This document shows, in pieces, positions 20,146 through 35,100 of a DNA stretch of 64,000 bases (the stretch's first letter is position 1; each line of letters starts with the position of its first letter). The DNA comes from Arion vulgaris (lineage: Eukaryota; Mollusca; Gastropoda; Stylommatophora; Arionidae). The stretch covers positions 24,098,397 to 24,162,396 of the forward strand of contig CM036758.1 in the NCBI GenBank assembly GCA_020796225.1, in the 5' to 3' direction. Below the pieces are notes generated by a model. The model ran no database searches. It was not told the DNA's origin and saw only the letters and a program-made list of their open reading frames with translations. The translations under genes were made by a program, and so were the position numbers.

Positions 20146-23100
20146 GTATGTGTTAGTACTGTTACTGTTAGTAAGTTGTGTGTTAGCACCAATGAAATAT
20201 GTGAACATGAAGTAAAGTGCTGGAACAAAATATAACGACTATGACATCTGTTGTATGAGATCATCATCGTGTAGCTTATGATGTACTTGTATCCGTTACT
20301 TGATGGCCTTTTGATCAAAATGTCACAGTATATTGTAACTTTGTAAAACTACTTTACTTTGTGTTCACCTATTTTGCCTCCTTCACATAGTTTTAATGCA
20401 GTCTTCTCTTGTATGTGTTTACATTGTGTTATTTACTGTTAAAAGCAATATGTTAGGAAATGTAAGATTCTTGGTGGCATATCTTATTAGGGATTGAGAT
20501 TTACAAGAATTCTAGGCATGCTCTAATGCTTGTGAAAATTATATAATAGTGTCTTAACCCTTTCGCTGCTACATACTTTCTGAAGGCTGAGCTAAAAATA
20601 ACTACTCTTTGTTTCTAGGCCACAAACGGGAATGTACGCCTAAAGCAGTGACAGTAGCAATGTATAACGTGTTAACGCGTCATTAGCCCACAGAGGAGAG
20701 ATAATTACAGATGTGTTAATGCGTCTTTAGAAGTGAATGGGGAAAACGTATATATACGTCCTTAGCAGCTAAAGGGTTAACAAGAACCACTATTGAACAT
20801 TTAAATAAACTACTTACCAACACCAAAATATCACTGCAGTAGATTCCATGACACTAGGGAATTGCAGGAAATATGGCAACAGACAGACGGGCAAAAGCAG
20901 GCGCAAAAAAAAAACCAAATAATTATATCACAGAATTTCACTGAGAGAAACAAAAACGAGAAGGTCTGATAGTGTAATCTAAAAAAGTTTGAGAATGTAG
21001 GCAAAAGAAGGTCTGATAGGGTAGGTCAGAGAAGTCTGAGAATGTAAGCAGAATAAGTCTGAGAATGTAAGCTGTTCCAAATTCCTTCATTCAGTTACAC
21101 TGTCAATTGCTGTGTTCTCATTATACAGGCTGTAGTTAAGCAGCTGCAGTATGTTTCCCTCATCCATCTCCAACACCTAGAGTTTATGTGCTTTTACTAA
21201 AAGCTTCTCTTTCATTATTGGGAACATATCTAGGGCAGTGGAACCATATAATAAACTGAAGATTATACGAGCATCTGTATATACTACACAGTCATATCGA
21301 AAGCTATCATTTGGGATCTTTCAAGACTTAAACTCAGAAAGAGTTCTGTGGCTAAACCCTTGCCTTGCATTCCAGAGGTCGTGGGTTTGAATCCAGACTA
21401 TGCCATTCTGTTCACAAGTGTATTTTTTCCAGAGACACTTAGGATTGTTGCTGGAGCTACAAGATTCATACTTTGTGCAATACTCTTGCATATGGTGTAC
21501 CATTTCTGCAGAGAGGTACCAAGCCATATGGGGTAAAACCTGGTGCAATGAAGTCAATCCTTTGGCTTTAGACCCTTTACTCAGAATCAGACATGATAAT
21601 TTCCCTAGCTCACAGACTCTCAGAGAACCATTGAAGGGCTGCTGTAACGTACCTAATCTGTTACTTCTTCTTCGAACACTCCATATCGACCACATGTCAA
21701 CCATTCTGTGTGATTTGTATGTGATCTGAGCCTAAGAGTGATTGTGCGCTGTGCCAGTTATGCGCCTACAAGTAGGCCAGCACATCCGATTTCTGCAATG
21801 CTTTTTATTTACTAGGGTAGCATCCCTAGGGCCTACATCAGTAGCCTCTTACACATGCATTGTAGGTTGCAGTGGTACTATTCTTTACTTCCTTGCAGGC
21901 CCTGGCACCACACAGGAAAATCTGTTACTAAAAAGAGCAACAAAATATTCAAATAGTTTCTTTTTTCTGTACAAATTCTAATTAATGTTACAGGAAATGT
22001 CAGTCTATGTTAAGAAGATCAACTTCAAACTTCATGACAGTTACCCAAATCCTAATCGTGGTAAGTCTTTAGATGTTGTCTTGTCATTTTTCTGTACATC
22101 ACATACACATGCCACAAATACTAACTGTACTGCATATATACAATAAATACACACAAAACATATTAGTTGTTTGTTTGCATTTGATCGTATCAGCCGAGTG
22201 AACCTGTCCCTGTGATCTGTGGGGTTTGCACGGAGAACGTAAGTTGCCCTTCCTTTAAGTCCCTAAATCATGTAGGACAGGTGTATTTAATTTATTCCAA
22301 AGTGTATGCATATTCTCCTTCAGGGCACACATTTGTATTGATTGATTGATTGATTGATAGGACAATAGTCATTGCACTTTTGTGAATAACCATGTGTGCT
22401 CCTATATCTTTCTTACACAGGAAGATCTCAGCGGCAGTACACAAACTCCGTAGCTCTGGCAAGGATCTCCAGTGTAATTTTGTAAATGGTTATAAATATT
22501 TTTTATAGGAATTAATTTTATTTTTTAGAAATGAATTTTGCTAGGGCAGCGGCTTTCCAGTCTGCTCTTCTCGATTTTCAGCTGCCAAGGGTTCTTTAAA
22601 ATACTCAACTTGAACATGGGGCCTATGTTTTATTGTCAGTCTCAGATACATCTAGGAACTTGATCTCAACTAGACAAAGATCAGGGATCTCTGGGAAAAT
22701 ATTTTGATAGTTCCACGAGAGAGCGAACCTAGTACCTTTGGAATGAGAGGTGAGTACCTAACCTCTACGCCACACAGACCTCCTTTTTGTATAGACGGTT
22801 TTAAAGTACCACATCTGGAGCTACTCTCTCTCTCTCTAGCCTGTGACAGAATACCAGAATATTATAACAACCAAATAGATCACCTGATGGAGCTATACTG
22901 TAGCATGGCCCAGCATGTTTGTAGCATGTTGGATGACAGGTGACAAGCCCTCTGTGAGTGCAGTTCAGTTCCGTGGGCTGCAGAAAAGTTACAGGTTCTC
23001 CAGATTTACGGCGTTCGTGGCACCAAACTGAAGGGTTACGATGTCCATGGCACGAAGAGCTGAAAGCTCAAGTGCTTCTGGATCAGGAAAAAAAAATACT

Positions 23101-26100
23101 GTAATGCTATTAGATCTGATTGGTCATAGGAAGGCAGTTAGATTGGTCTTGTGCTACAACCCACCAGCAATACCTCACATCACGGGGAGTGTAGGATCTC
23201 TATCTTGTCATATCTCCACAAAATGCACATACCATACATATGCATCACACACACACACACACACACACTAGCAATACCTTACAACATCACAGAAACAGAC
23301 AAACACCTGCAGTCATACTTGATCATTAGAACTAACATCCACCTCCCCTACTCTTCATTATTTCAGTAGTAAGTAAACCACCATATGAAGTCACAGAAAC
23401 TGGCTGAGCGAGTTTGAGATTATCATCAAAATTTACTTCACAGACCCCACAGAACGACCAGTAAGTTTTTTCAGTACTATATATCTGCACCAACTCTATT
23501 TGGGGGTCTCTGTGGCTAAGTGGCCCTTTGCCTTATGAGTCAAATTTCATGGGTTTGAACGGGCCGTGCCACTTTTTTCACGAGTGCAGTTTTTTCCAGA
23601 GACCCCTAGGATTGTTGCTGGAGCTACAGAGTTCGTGCTTTGTGCAATATTCTCAGCAGGTGGCGTGCCATTTCTGCGGAGAGGGACCGAGCCATATGGG
23701 GTAAAAGCTATTGCAATGAAGTCGATTCTTCGACTTTCAAACCCTTTTTTTTAAAACTTACTCCATGACACTGAAGCTCTATGTGACACTGAAGCTCTAT
23801 GTGACACTGAAGCTCTATGTGACACTTATGCTCTATGTGACACTGTAGCTCTATGTGACACTGATGCTCTATGTGACACTGTAGCTCTATGTGACACTGA
23901 AGCTCTATGTGATACTGATGCTCTATGTGACACTGAAGCTCTATGTGACACTGATGCTCTATGTGACACTGATGCTCTATGTGACACTGATGCTCTATGT
24001 GACACTGATGCTCTATGTGACACTGAAGCTCTATGTGACACTGAAGCTGTATGTGACACTGAAGCTCTATGTGACACTGAAGCTGTATGTGACACTGAAG
24101 CTCTATGTGACACTGAAGCTCGATGTAAAACTGAAGCTCGATGTGACACTGAAGCTCTATGTGACACTGTAGCTCTATGTGACACTGAAGCTCTATGTGA
24201 CACTGTAACTCTATGTGACACTGTAGCTCTATGTGACACTGTAGCTCTATGTGACACTGAAGCTCTATGTGACACTGAAGCTCTATGTGACACTGAAACT
24301 CTATGTGACACTTAAGCTGTATGTGACACTGAAGCTCTATGTGACACTGAAGCTCTATGTGATACTGGCAAGTTCTCATCCTTACTTTATGTCACCTCTA
24401 CATGTCATCCATATATGGCAATTTCCATCTTTACAGACAGTCAATTGGCAAGTGTTTTACTATGACTTCTGAGTTTACACTTGTCTCTCTTGTCTTTCAG
24501 CTCATCCATAAGTCTCTTTTCAAAAGATTATGCACCTTTGCATAATGTTGTTTTCCACACAACTGTCATCAGCTAGTTTTTCCTATTTTTTTTGGACCGA
24601 TAGAAAAGTTCTTCATTGAGGCCTTGCAGATATCTTTATATTTGAGCAGTGGTCTGTCTTGTAGCTTCTTCCCTTCCATAAGTTCACAGAACAACATTTG
24701 TTGTGGTTATATGGCTATTGTCCATTCTTTTCACATGTCATAACCATCTTAGTCTTCTACCGCTGAGATTTCCCATGATGGAAGTACTTCAGAGTTGGTT
24801 ATCTTGTTTCTATGTAATTGTTGCTTTCCGTGTTGTGGCTGAGTCAAAGTAAGGATGAAGTGTCCTATCGCTTGAGCTAACCTGGACAGCTGATAAGAGG
24901 AATGTCATTCATAATAAGTATAGGAAAGTAACCAAACCTGATATATCATATATGGGGGATTACGGAGCTTATATTTTTCTTGACCATCGGCACATGATGG
25001 GTGATGTGGACACCTTTATTTACCAGTGTTTTTCTGGTACATAAATTGAGGCTAAGTCAACATGAGAACCATTACGGTCCGGAAAAAATTTCACAGTTAC
25101 TGTTGGAATTGAACCCGGACGATTTGTCTATGAAGCAAGTGCACTAACCACTACACTAAGTCAGCTCTCAATATGTCATTCTAACTTGTCCACAATGCCT
25201 GTTTTTCCGTATCTATCATCCATATGTTTTCCATACATTCCTCTATATGTTTTCTATACCTGTTCTACTTTTTTCTTCCATACCTGTCACCTAAGTATCT
25301 TACATACCTGTCTCCTGCATATCTTCCACACCTGCTTTCTACTTGTCTTTCATATCTGTGCTCCATACATGTCTTCTATATATTTTCTATTACTGTCATC
25401 AATATCCATTTTTCTTTCACATTGTTGATACCTGTCCTGTATATAGTATCTGTGATATCTCTCACCCATCTATAACTCTACCTGTCCTCTACACCTGTCC
25501 TGCATATAGTACCTGTGATATCTCTCACCCATCTATAACTGTGTTGCAGGTAACCATCTACCACCTACTCAAGCTGTTTCAGAGTGAGACGGATGTCATG
25601 TTGGGCAAGAAATCACTGGTGGTCGAGTACTATGATGAAATAGTAAATATGTTTCCATTTTACCAACTCTCTCATTGATTCCATCAGTTTTGTATTTATC
25701 TGTTTTGTCAATAATGCTTTGTGTCCATTTATCGTTGTGGCACGTGTCCATGTATAATTGACCTGTGTCCATGTCTACTGTGTCCATGTATCATGTGTCC
25801 ATGTTTCTGTGTGGCATGTGTCCATGTATCACTGACCTGTGTCCATGTATCACTGTGTCCATGTATCACTGTGACCTGTGTCCATGACTCACTATCTCCA
25901 TGTCTCACTGTGTCCATATATCACTGTGTCCTATGTTCATGTATCACTGACCTGTGTCCATATATCACTGACCTGTGTCCATATATCACTGACCTGTGTC
26001 CATATATCACTATGTCCTATGTTCATATATCACTGTGTCCTGTGTCCATATATCACTGACTTATGTCCATATATCACTATGACTTGTGTCCATATATCAC

Positions 26101-29100
26101 TAGGACTTGTGTCCATATATCACCATGACTTGTGTCCATATACACTATGACTTGTGTCCATATATCACTATGACTTGTGTCCATATATCACTATGACTTG
26201 TGTCCATATATCACTATGACTTGTGTCCATATATCACTATGACTTGGGTCCATATATCACTATGACTTGTGTCCATATATCACCATGACTTGTGTCCATA
26301 TATCACTATGACTTGTGTCCATATATCACTATGACTTGTGTCCATATATCACTATGACTTGTGTCCATATATCACTATGACTTGTGTCCATATATCACTA
26401 TGACTTGTGTCCATATATCACTATGACTTGTGTCCATATATCAACATGACTTGTGTCCATATATCACCATGACTTGTGTCCATATATCACCATGACTTGT
26501 GTCCATATATCACTATGACTTGTGTCCATATATCACTATGACTTGTGTCCATATATCACCTTGACTTGTGTCCATATATCACCATGACTTGTGTCCATAT
26601 ATCACTATGACTTGTGTCCATATATCACTATGACTTGTGTCCATATATCACTCGACTTGTGTCCATATATCACTATGACTTGTGTCCATATATCACCATG
26701 ACTTGTGTCCATATATCACCATGACTTGTGTCCATATATCACCATGACTTGTGTCCATATATCACTATGATTTGTGTCCATATATCACTATGAATTGTGT
26801 CCATATATCACTATGACTTGTGTCCATATATCACTATGACTGTGTCCATATATCACCATGACTTGTGTCCATTTTCACTATGACTGTGTCCATATATCAC
26901 TATGACTTGTGTCCATATATCACTATGACTTGTGTCCATATATCACTATGACTTGTGTCCATATATCACCATGACTTGTGTCCATATATCACTATGACTT
27001 GTGTCCATATATCACCATGACTTGTGTCCATATATCACTATGATTTGTGTCCATATATCACTATGATTTGTGTCCATATATCACCATGACTTGTGTCCAT
27101 ATATCACTGACGTGTCCATATATCACTATGACTTGTGTCCATATATCACTATGATTTGTGTCCATATATCACCATGACTTGTGTCCATATATCACTATGA
27201 CTTGTGTCCATATATCACTATGACCCGTGTCCATTTATCACTATGACCCGTGTTCATGTATCACTGACATGTGTCCATATATCACTGACGTGTCCATATC
27301 TCACTATGACTTGTGTCCATATATCACCATGACTGTGTCCATATATCACCATGACTTGTGTCCATATATCACCATGACTTGTGTCCATATATCACCATGA
27401 CTTGTGTCCATATATCAACATGACTTGTGTCCATATATCACTATGACTTGTGTCCATATATCACTATGACTTGTGTCCATATATCACCATGACTTGTGTC
27501 CATATATCACCATGACTTGTGTCCATATATCACTATGACTTGTGTCCATATATCACCATGACTTGTGTCCATATATCACTATGACTTGTGTCCATATATC
27601 ACTATGACTGTGTCCATATATCACTATGACTTGTGTCCATATATCACCATGACTTGTGTCCATATTTCACCATGACTTGTGTCCATATATCACTATGACT
27701 TGTGTCCATATATCACCATGACTTGTGTCCATATATCACTATGACTTGTGTCCATATATCACCATGACTTGTGTCCATATATCACTATGATTTGTGTCCA
27801 TATATTCACTATGACTTGTGTCCATATCACTATGACTTGTGTCCATTTTCACTGACGTGTCCATATCTCACCATGACTTGTGTCCATATATCACCATGAT
27901 TTGTGTCCATATATCACTATGACTTGTGTCCATATATCACCATGACTTGTGTCCATATATCACTATGACTTGTGTCCATATATCACTATGACTTGTGTCC
28001 ATATATCACTATAACTTGTGTCCATATATCACCATGACTTGTGTCCATATATCACCATGACTTGTGTCCATATATCACCATGACTTGTGTCCATATATCA
28101 CCATGACTTGTGTCCATATATCACCATGATTTGTGTCCATATATCACTATGATTTGTGTCCATATATCACTATGACTTGTGTCCATATATCACCATGATT
28201 TGTGTCCATATATCACCATGACTTGTGTCCATATATCACTATGACTTGTGTCCATATATCACATGACTTGGTCCATATATCACCATGACTTGGGTCCATA
28301 TATCACCATGACTTGTGTCCATATATCACTATGACTTGTGTCCATATATCACCATGACTTGTGTCCATATATCACTATGACTTGTGTCCATATATCACTA
28401 TGACTTGTGTCCATATATCACTATGACTTGTGTCCATATATCACTGACTTGTGTCCATATATCACTATGACTTGTGTCCATATATCACTATGACTTGTGT
28501 CCATATATCACTGACGTGTTCATATCTCACTATGATTTGTGTCCATATATCACCATGACTTGTGTCCATATATCACTATGACTTGTGTCCATATATCAAC
28601 ATGACTTGTGTCCATATATCACCATGACTTGTGTCCATATATCACTATGACTTGTGTCCATATATCACCATGACTTGTTCCCATATATCACTATGACTTG
28701 TGTCCATATATCACTAGGGATTTGTGTCCATATATCACTATGACTTGTGTCCATATATCACCATGACTTGTGTCCATATATCACTGACTTGTGTCCATAT
28801 ATCACTATGACTTGTGTCCATATATCACTATGACTTGGGTCCATATATCACCATGACTTGTGTCCATATATCACCATGACTTGTGTCCATATATCACTAT
28901 GACTTGTGTCCATATATCACTATGACTTGTGTCCATATATCACTGACGTGTCCATATCTCACTATGACTTGTGTCCATATATCATGACTTGTGTCCATAT
29001 ATCACCATGACTTGTGTCCATATATCACCATGACTTGTGTCCATATATCACTATGACTTCTGTCCATATATCACCATGACTTGTGTCCATATATCACTAT

Positions 29101-32100
29101 GATTTGTGTCCATATATCACTATGACTTGTGTCCATATATCACTATGACTTGTGTCCATATATCACCATGACTTGTGTCCATATATCACTATGACTGTGT
29201 CCATATATCACCATGACTTGTGTCCATATATCACTATGACTTGTGTCCATATATCACTATGACTTGTGTCCATATATCACCATGACTTGTGTCCATATAT
29301 CACCATGACTTGTGTCCATATATCACTATGACTTGTGTCCATATATCACCATGACTTGTGTCCATATATCACCATGACTTGTGTCCATATATCACTATGA
29401 TTTGTGTCCATATATCACCATGACTTGTGTCCATATATCACCATGACTTGTTCCATATATCACCATGACTTGTGTCCATATATCACTATGACTTGTGTCC
29501 ATATATCACTATGATTTGTGTCCATATATCACTATGACTTGTGTCCATATATCACCATGATTTGTGTCCATATATCACTATGACTTGTGTCCATATATCA
29601 CCATGACTTGTGTCCATATATCACTATGATTTGTGTCCATATATACTATGACTTGTGTCCATATATCACTATGACTTGTGTCCATATATCACTATGATTT
29701 GTGTCCATATATCACCATGACTTGTGTCCATATATCACTATGACTTGTGTCCATATATCACTATGACTTGTGTCCATATATCACTATGACTTGTGTCCAT
29801 ATATCACTATGACTTGTGTCCATATATCACTATGATTTGTGTCCATATATCACCATGACTTGTGTCCATATATCACTATGATTTGTGTCCATATATCACC
29901 ATGACTTGTGTCCATATATCACTATGATTTGTGTCCATATATCACATGACTGTGTCCATATATCACTATGATTTGTGTCCATATATCACCATGACTTGTG
30001 TCCATATATCACTATGACTTGTGTCCATATATCACCATGACTTGTGTCCATATATCACTATGATTTGTGTCCATATATCACTATGATTTGTGTCCATATA
30101 TCACTATGACTTGTGTCCATATATCACCATGACTTGTGTCCATATATCACTATGACTTGTGTCCATATATCACTATGACTTCTGTCCATATATCACCATG
30201 ACTTGTGTCCATATATCACATGACTTGTGTCCATATATCACTATGATTTGTGTCCATATATCACCATGACTTGTGTCCATATATCACTATGATTTGTGTC
30301 CATATATCACTATGACTTGTGTCCATATATCACCATGACTTGTGTCCATATATCACTATGACTTGTGTCCATATATCACCATGACTTGTGTCCATATATC
30401 ACCATGACTTGTGTCCATATATCACTATGATTTGTGTCCATATATCACTATGACTTGTGTCCATATATCACCATGACTTGTGTCCATATATCACCATGAC
30501 TTGTGTCCATATATCACCATGACTTGAGTCCATATATCACTATGACTTGTGTCCATATATCACCATGACTTGTGTCCATATATCACCATGACTTTTGTCC
30601 ATATATCACTATGACTTGTGTCCATATATCACTATGACTTGTGTCCATATATCACAATGACTTGTGTCCATATATCACTATGACTTGTGTCCATATATCA
30701 CTATGACTTGTGTCCATATCTCACTATGACTTGTGTCCATATATCACTATGATTTGTGTCCATATATCACTATGACTTGTGTCCATATATCACCATGACT
30801 TGTGTCCATATATCACCATGACTTGTGTCCATATATCACCATGACTTGTGTCCATATATCACCATGACTTGTGTCCATATATCACCATGACTTGTGTCCA
30901 TATCTCACTATGACTTGTGTCCATATATCACTATGATTTGTGTCCATATATCACCATGACTTGTGTCCATATATCACTATGACTTGTGTCCAATATCACT
31001 ATGACTTGTGTCCATATATCACTATGACTTGTGTCCATATATCACTATGACTTGTGTCCATATATCACTATGACTTGTGTCCATATATCACTATGACTTG
31101 TGTCCATATATCACCATGACTTGTGTCCATATATCACTATGACTTGTGTCCATATATCACCATGACTTGTGTCCATATATCACTATGACTTGTGTCCATA
31201 TATCACCATGACTTGTGTCCATATATCACCATGACTTGTGTCCATATATCACCATGACTTGTGTCCATATATCACTATGACTTGTGTCCATATATCACCA
31301 TGACTTGTGTCCATATATCACTATGACTTGTGTCCATATATCACCATGACTTGTGTCCATATATCACCATGATTTGGTCCATATATCACTATGACTTGTG
31401 TCCATATATCACCATGATTTGTGTCCATATATCACTATGACTTGTGTCCATATATCACCATGACTTGTGTCCATATATCACTATGACTTAGTCCATATAT
31501 CACCATGACTTGTGTCCATATATCACCATGACTTGTGTCCATATATCACTATGACTTGTGTCCATATATCACCATGATTTGTGTCCATATATCACCATGA
31601 CTTGTGTCCATATATCAACATGACTTGTGTCCATATATCACCATGACTTGTGTCCATATATCACTATGACTTGTGTCCATATATCACTATGACTTGTGTC
31701 CATATATCACTATGACTTGTGTCCATATATCACTATGACTTGTGTCCATATATCACCATGACTTGTGTCCATATATCACCATGACTTGTGTCCATATATC
31801 ACTATGACTTGTGTCCATATATCACCATGACTTGTGTCCATATATCACTATGACTTGTGTCCATATATCACTATGACTTGTGTCCATATATCACTATGAC
31901 TTGTGTCCATATATCACCATGACTTGTGTCCATATATCACCATGACTTGTGTCCATATATCAATATGACTTGTGTCCATATATCACCATGACTTGTGTCC
32001 ATATATCACTATGATTTGTGTCCATATATCACTATGACTTGTGTCCATATATCACTATGACTTGTGTCCATATATCACCATGACTTGTGTCCATATATCA

Positions 32101-35100
32101 CTATGACTTGTGTCCATATATCACTATGACTTGTGTCCATATATCACTATGACTTGTGTCCATATATCACTATGACTTGTGTCCATATATCACCATGACT
32201 TGTGTCCATATATCACCATGACTTGTGTCCATATATCACTATGACTTGTGTCCATATATCACCATGACTGTGTCCATATCACCATGACTTGTGTCCATAT
32301 ATCACTATGACTTGTGTCCATATATCACCATGACTTGTGTCCATATATCACTATGATTTGTGTCCATATATCACCATGACTTGTGTCCATATATCACCAT
32401 GACTTGTGTCCATATATCACTATGACTTGTGTCCATATATCACCATGACTTGTGTCCATATATCACTATGACTGTGTCCATATATCACTATGACTTGTGT
32501 CCATATATCACCATGACTTGTGTCCATATATCACTATGACTTGTGTCCATATATCACTATGACTTTGTCCATATATCACTATGACTTAGTCCATATATCA
32601 CCATGACTTGTGTCCATATATCACCATGACTTGTGTCCATATATCACTATGACTTGTGTCCATATATCACTATGACTTGTGTCCATATATCACTATGACT
32701 TGTGTCCATATATCACCATGACTTGTGTCCATATATCACTATGATTTGTGTCCATATATCACTATGACTTGTGTCCATATATCACTATGATTTGTGTCCA
32801 TATATCACTGACCTTTGTCCATATATCACAGCTTTGTGTATTAATGAAATTATAGACATCACATCGCAGACACAAAACTGTGACCCACAAGTCCTGACTT
32901 CTACTAACAGAAAAATTTCTTTCTATGCTCATACACAGATCTTCCAAGACCCAACCACAGTCCTACATGCGATGCTTACCAACACACCAGCCTTGTCAAT
33001 TAGCCCTTACAAACATGAAACAGATTGTAAGTAACATCTTCTTCACCAGCATCATTCTTATAAGCTTGAATCATTCTCAGTTTTGTTTAAAAGGGTCTAA
33101 AGGCGAAGAATTGCCTTCATTGCATCGGGTTTTCTCGTATTGTTCCTTCCTTCTCGATAGAAATAGCATGCCATCTGCCGAGAGCGTTACACAAAGCACA
33201 AACTCTGTAGTTTTAGCAACAATCCTAGGAATTTTATGAAAATTGTACATGTGACTCGATCCTGATTCAAACTCACAACCTTCAGAGTGGCAGGCAAATG
33301 TCTTAACCACTTCGCCATAGAGGCTAACGATTAACCAATTTGGGATGTTTGACAGAACGTGAACATGTAGTTTGTGTTTCAAGTGAAGGTTGGGACTGCA
33401 TAAGAAACATGTGCGGAAACCAGTAACCACTGCCTCACATGTAAAGTCAACCCCTGTAAGTGAGATTCCTTTGCTGACTTTCACTTGGACATTTACCAGC
33501 AATAAAACTGACAGCTTGAAGTGAAACATACTTTTTATATTATAATTAATGTTTGATTGATCTCTTGTATCTTCTTTGAATGCTCCATATCGACCACTTG
33601 TTAACCACTCTTTGTGATTTGTATGTGATCTGAGCCTAACAGTGATTGTGCTCAAATACTACATTAGGAGAACTGGATAAGGTAAAACCAGGCGCTTCGT
33701 GTCATCACAGGAGCAATGAAATCAACAACAATAGTGGAGATGGAAAGAGTGGGGAATACAAGCACTGAGAGAACGCAGAGACACAAAAGTGATGAGGCAG
33801 GCAGAAAAGTTTCTGAGTATGCCAAGCCACCCAATGTAAAACAGATTCCAAAATCTAGCATTGGGGCAGCTGAAAAGAAGCAGCTTTATTCACCAGGCCA
33901 AAATACTGAATAGGCAAACCTCAGACCTACCAAAAGTTTGCATTTCCCTAAAGTCTGTGCCAGAGCAAACCCTTGGAGAGAGGAGACTGAACCAGAAGTA
34001 TGTATCCAGACAGAAGTGAAAGGAATATTCGACAAGGATGAGCAGAACAGCATACAACGCAAGACAGTCACTCTTAGTTTACTTGATGAAGAATACCCAC
34101 ATGACCTCTGGGTCCGGGTATACACGGATGGGTCAGCAGAAAATGCAGTGAAGAATGGAGGAGCAGGAGGGTACATAGAATACCCAAACAACGCTAGAGA
34201 TGCGATTAAAGTACCAACGGGAAATTCTGTCACAACTATGATGCAGAAATTCAGGCAATCAAGGTGGCAACTGAAAACTGTTGAATACCAGACTCGATCC
34301 TCAACCTGTTGTATTTTGACTGATGCAAAATCAGCACTCCAAGCACTTCAGTCCAGAAAATTGCCAGGTCTACAGACCCTACTGTCTAAATTGTCCAAGC
34401 ATCGCAGGGTCGCTCTTGCAGTGGATACCCTCTCACTGTGGAATACCAGGAAATGAAACAGCAGACCGATTGGACAAGGAAGGTGCTGCAGGAGAGCAGC
34501 CGGATGTGCCAGTTACCTACCACCAAAAGAAAAGGATGATTAAATCAATGAGAAAGCCACAAATACCAACACAAGACGATTACTATAATATGAGCAGATT
34601 GGAACAAGTTGTTATTCTGCGCCTTAGAACAGGACACAATCGGCTCCGCAGCCACATGTATAAAAATTCAAGATTGGCAATTCAGCCATGTGTACATGTG
34701 GACAGGCAAACCAGACTGCAGAGCACATACTTCAAGACTGCCCTGAATATGATACACTGAGGCAAACTCACCGGCCTAACGAAACAACACTCTGACAGAA
34801 AACTACACGGACCTCTGTGTGAGCTACAAAAGACAGTGAAGTTCATACAAGAGACAACATTGAATATATAGACATATTTCAAGCGAACGAAAGGAAGGAA
34901 GGAAGTGATTGTGCCAGTTATGCGCCTACATGTAGGCCAGCACATCTGATTTCTGATGCTTTGTATTTACTAGGTAGCTTCCTGCGCTCATACCTCAGTC
35001 GCCTCTTATAACATGCGTTGTAGGTTGCAGTGTTACTATTATTTGGTCCCCCTGTGAGCTCCGGCAACCCACGGTCGGCTTCAATTGTAAAATTTTTCAC

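Noticed and set aside
23708..24379. 223-codon and neighbouring open frames (CHIELQ, VSHRAS, MTLKLY repeats)
   Set aside because: All are frames of the 18-bp minisatellite in YEATS4 intron 4.
25100..25172. Minus-strand tRNA gene
   Set aside because: Both Pol III boxes are near-perfect but the acceptor stem is not paired; better read as a SINE head.
25735..32830. CRISPR-like regular array
   Set aside because: Units are contiguous with no unique spacers, in an animal intron.
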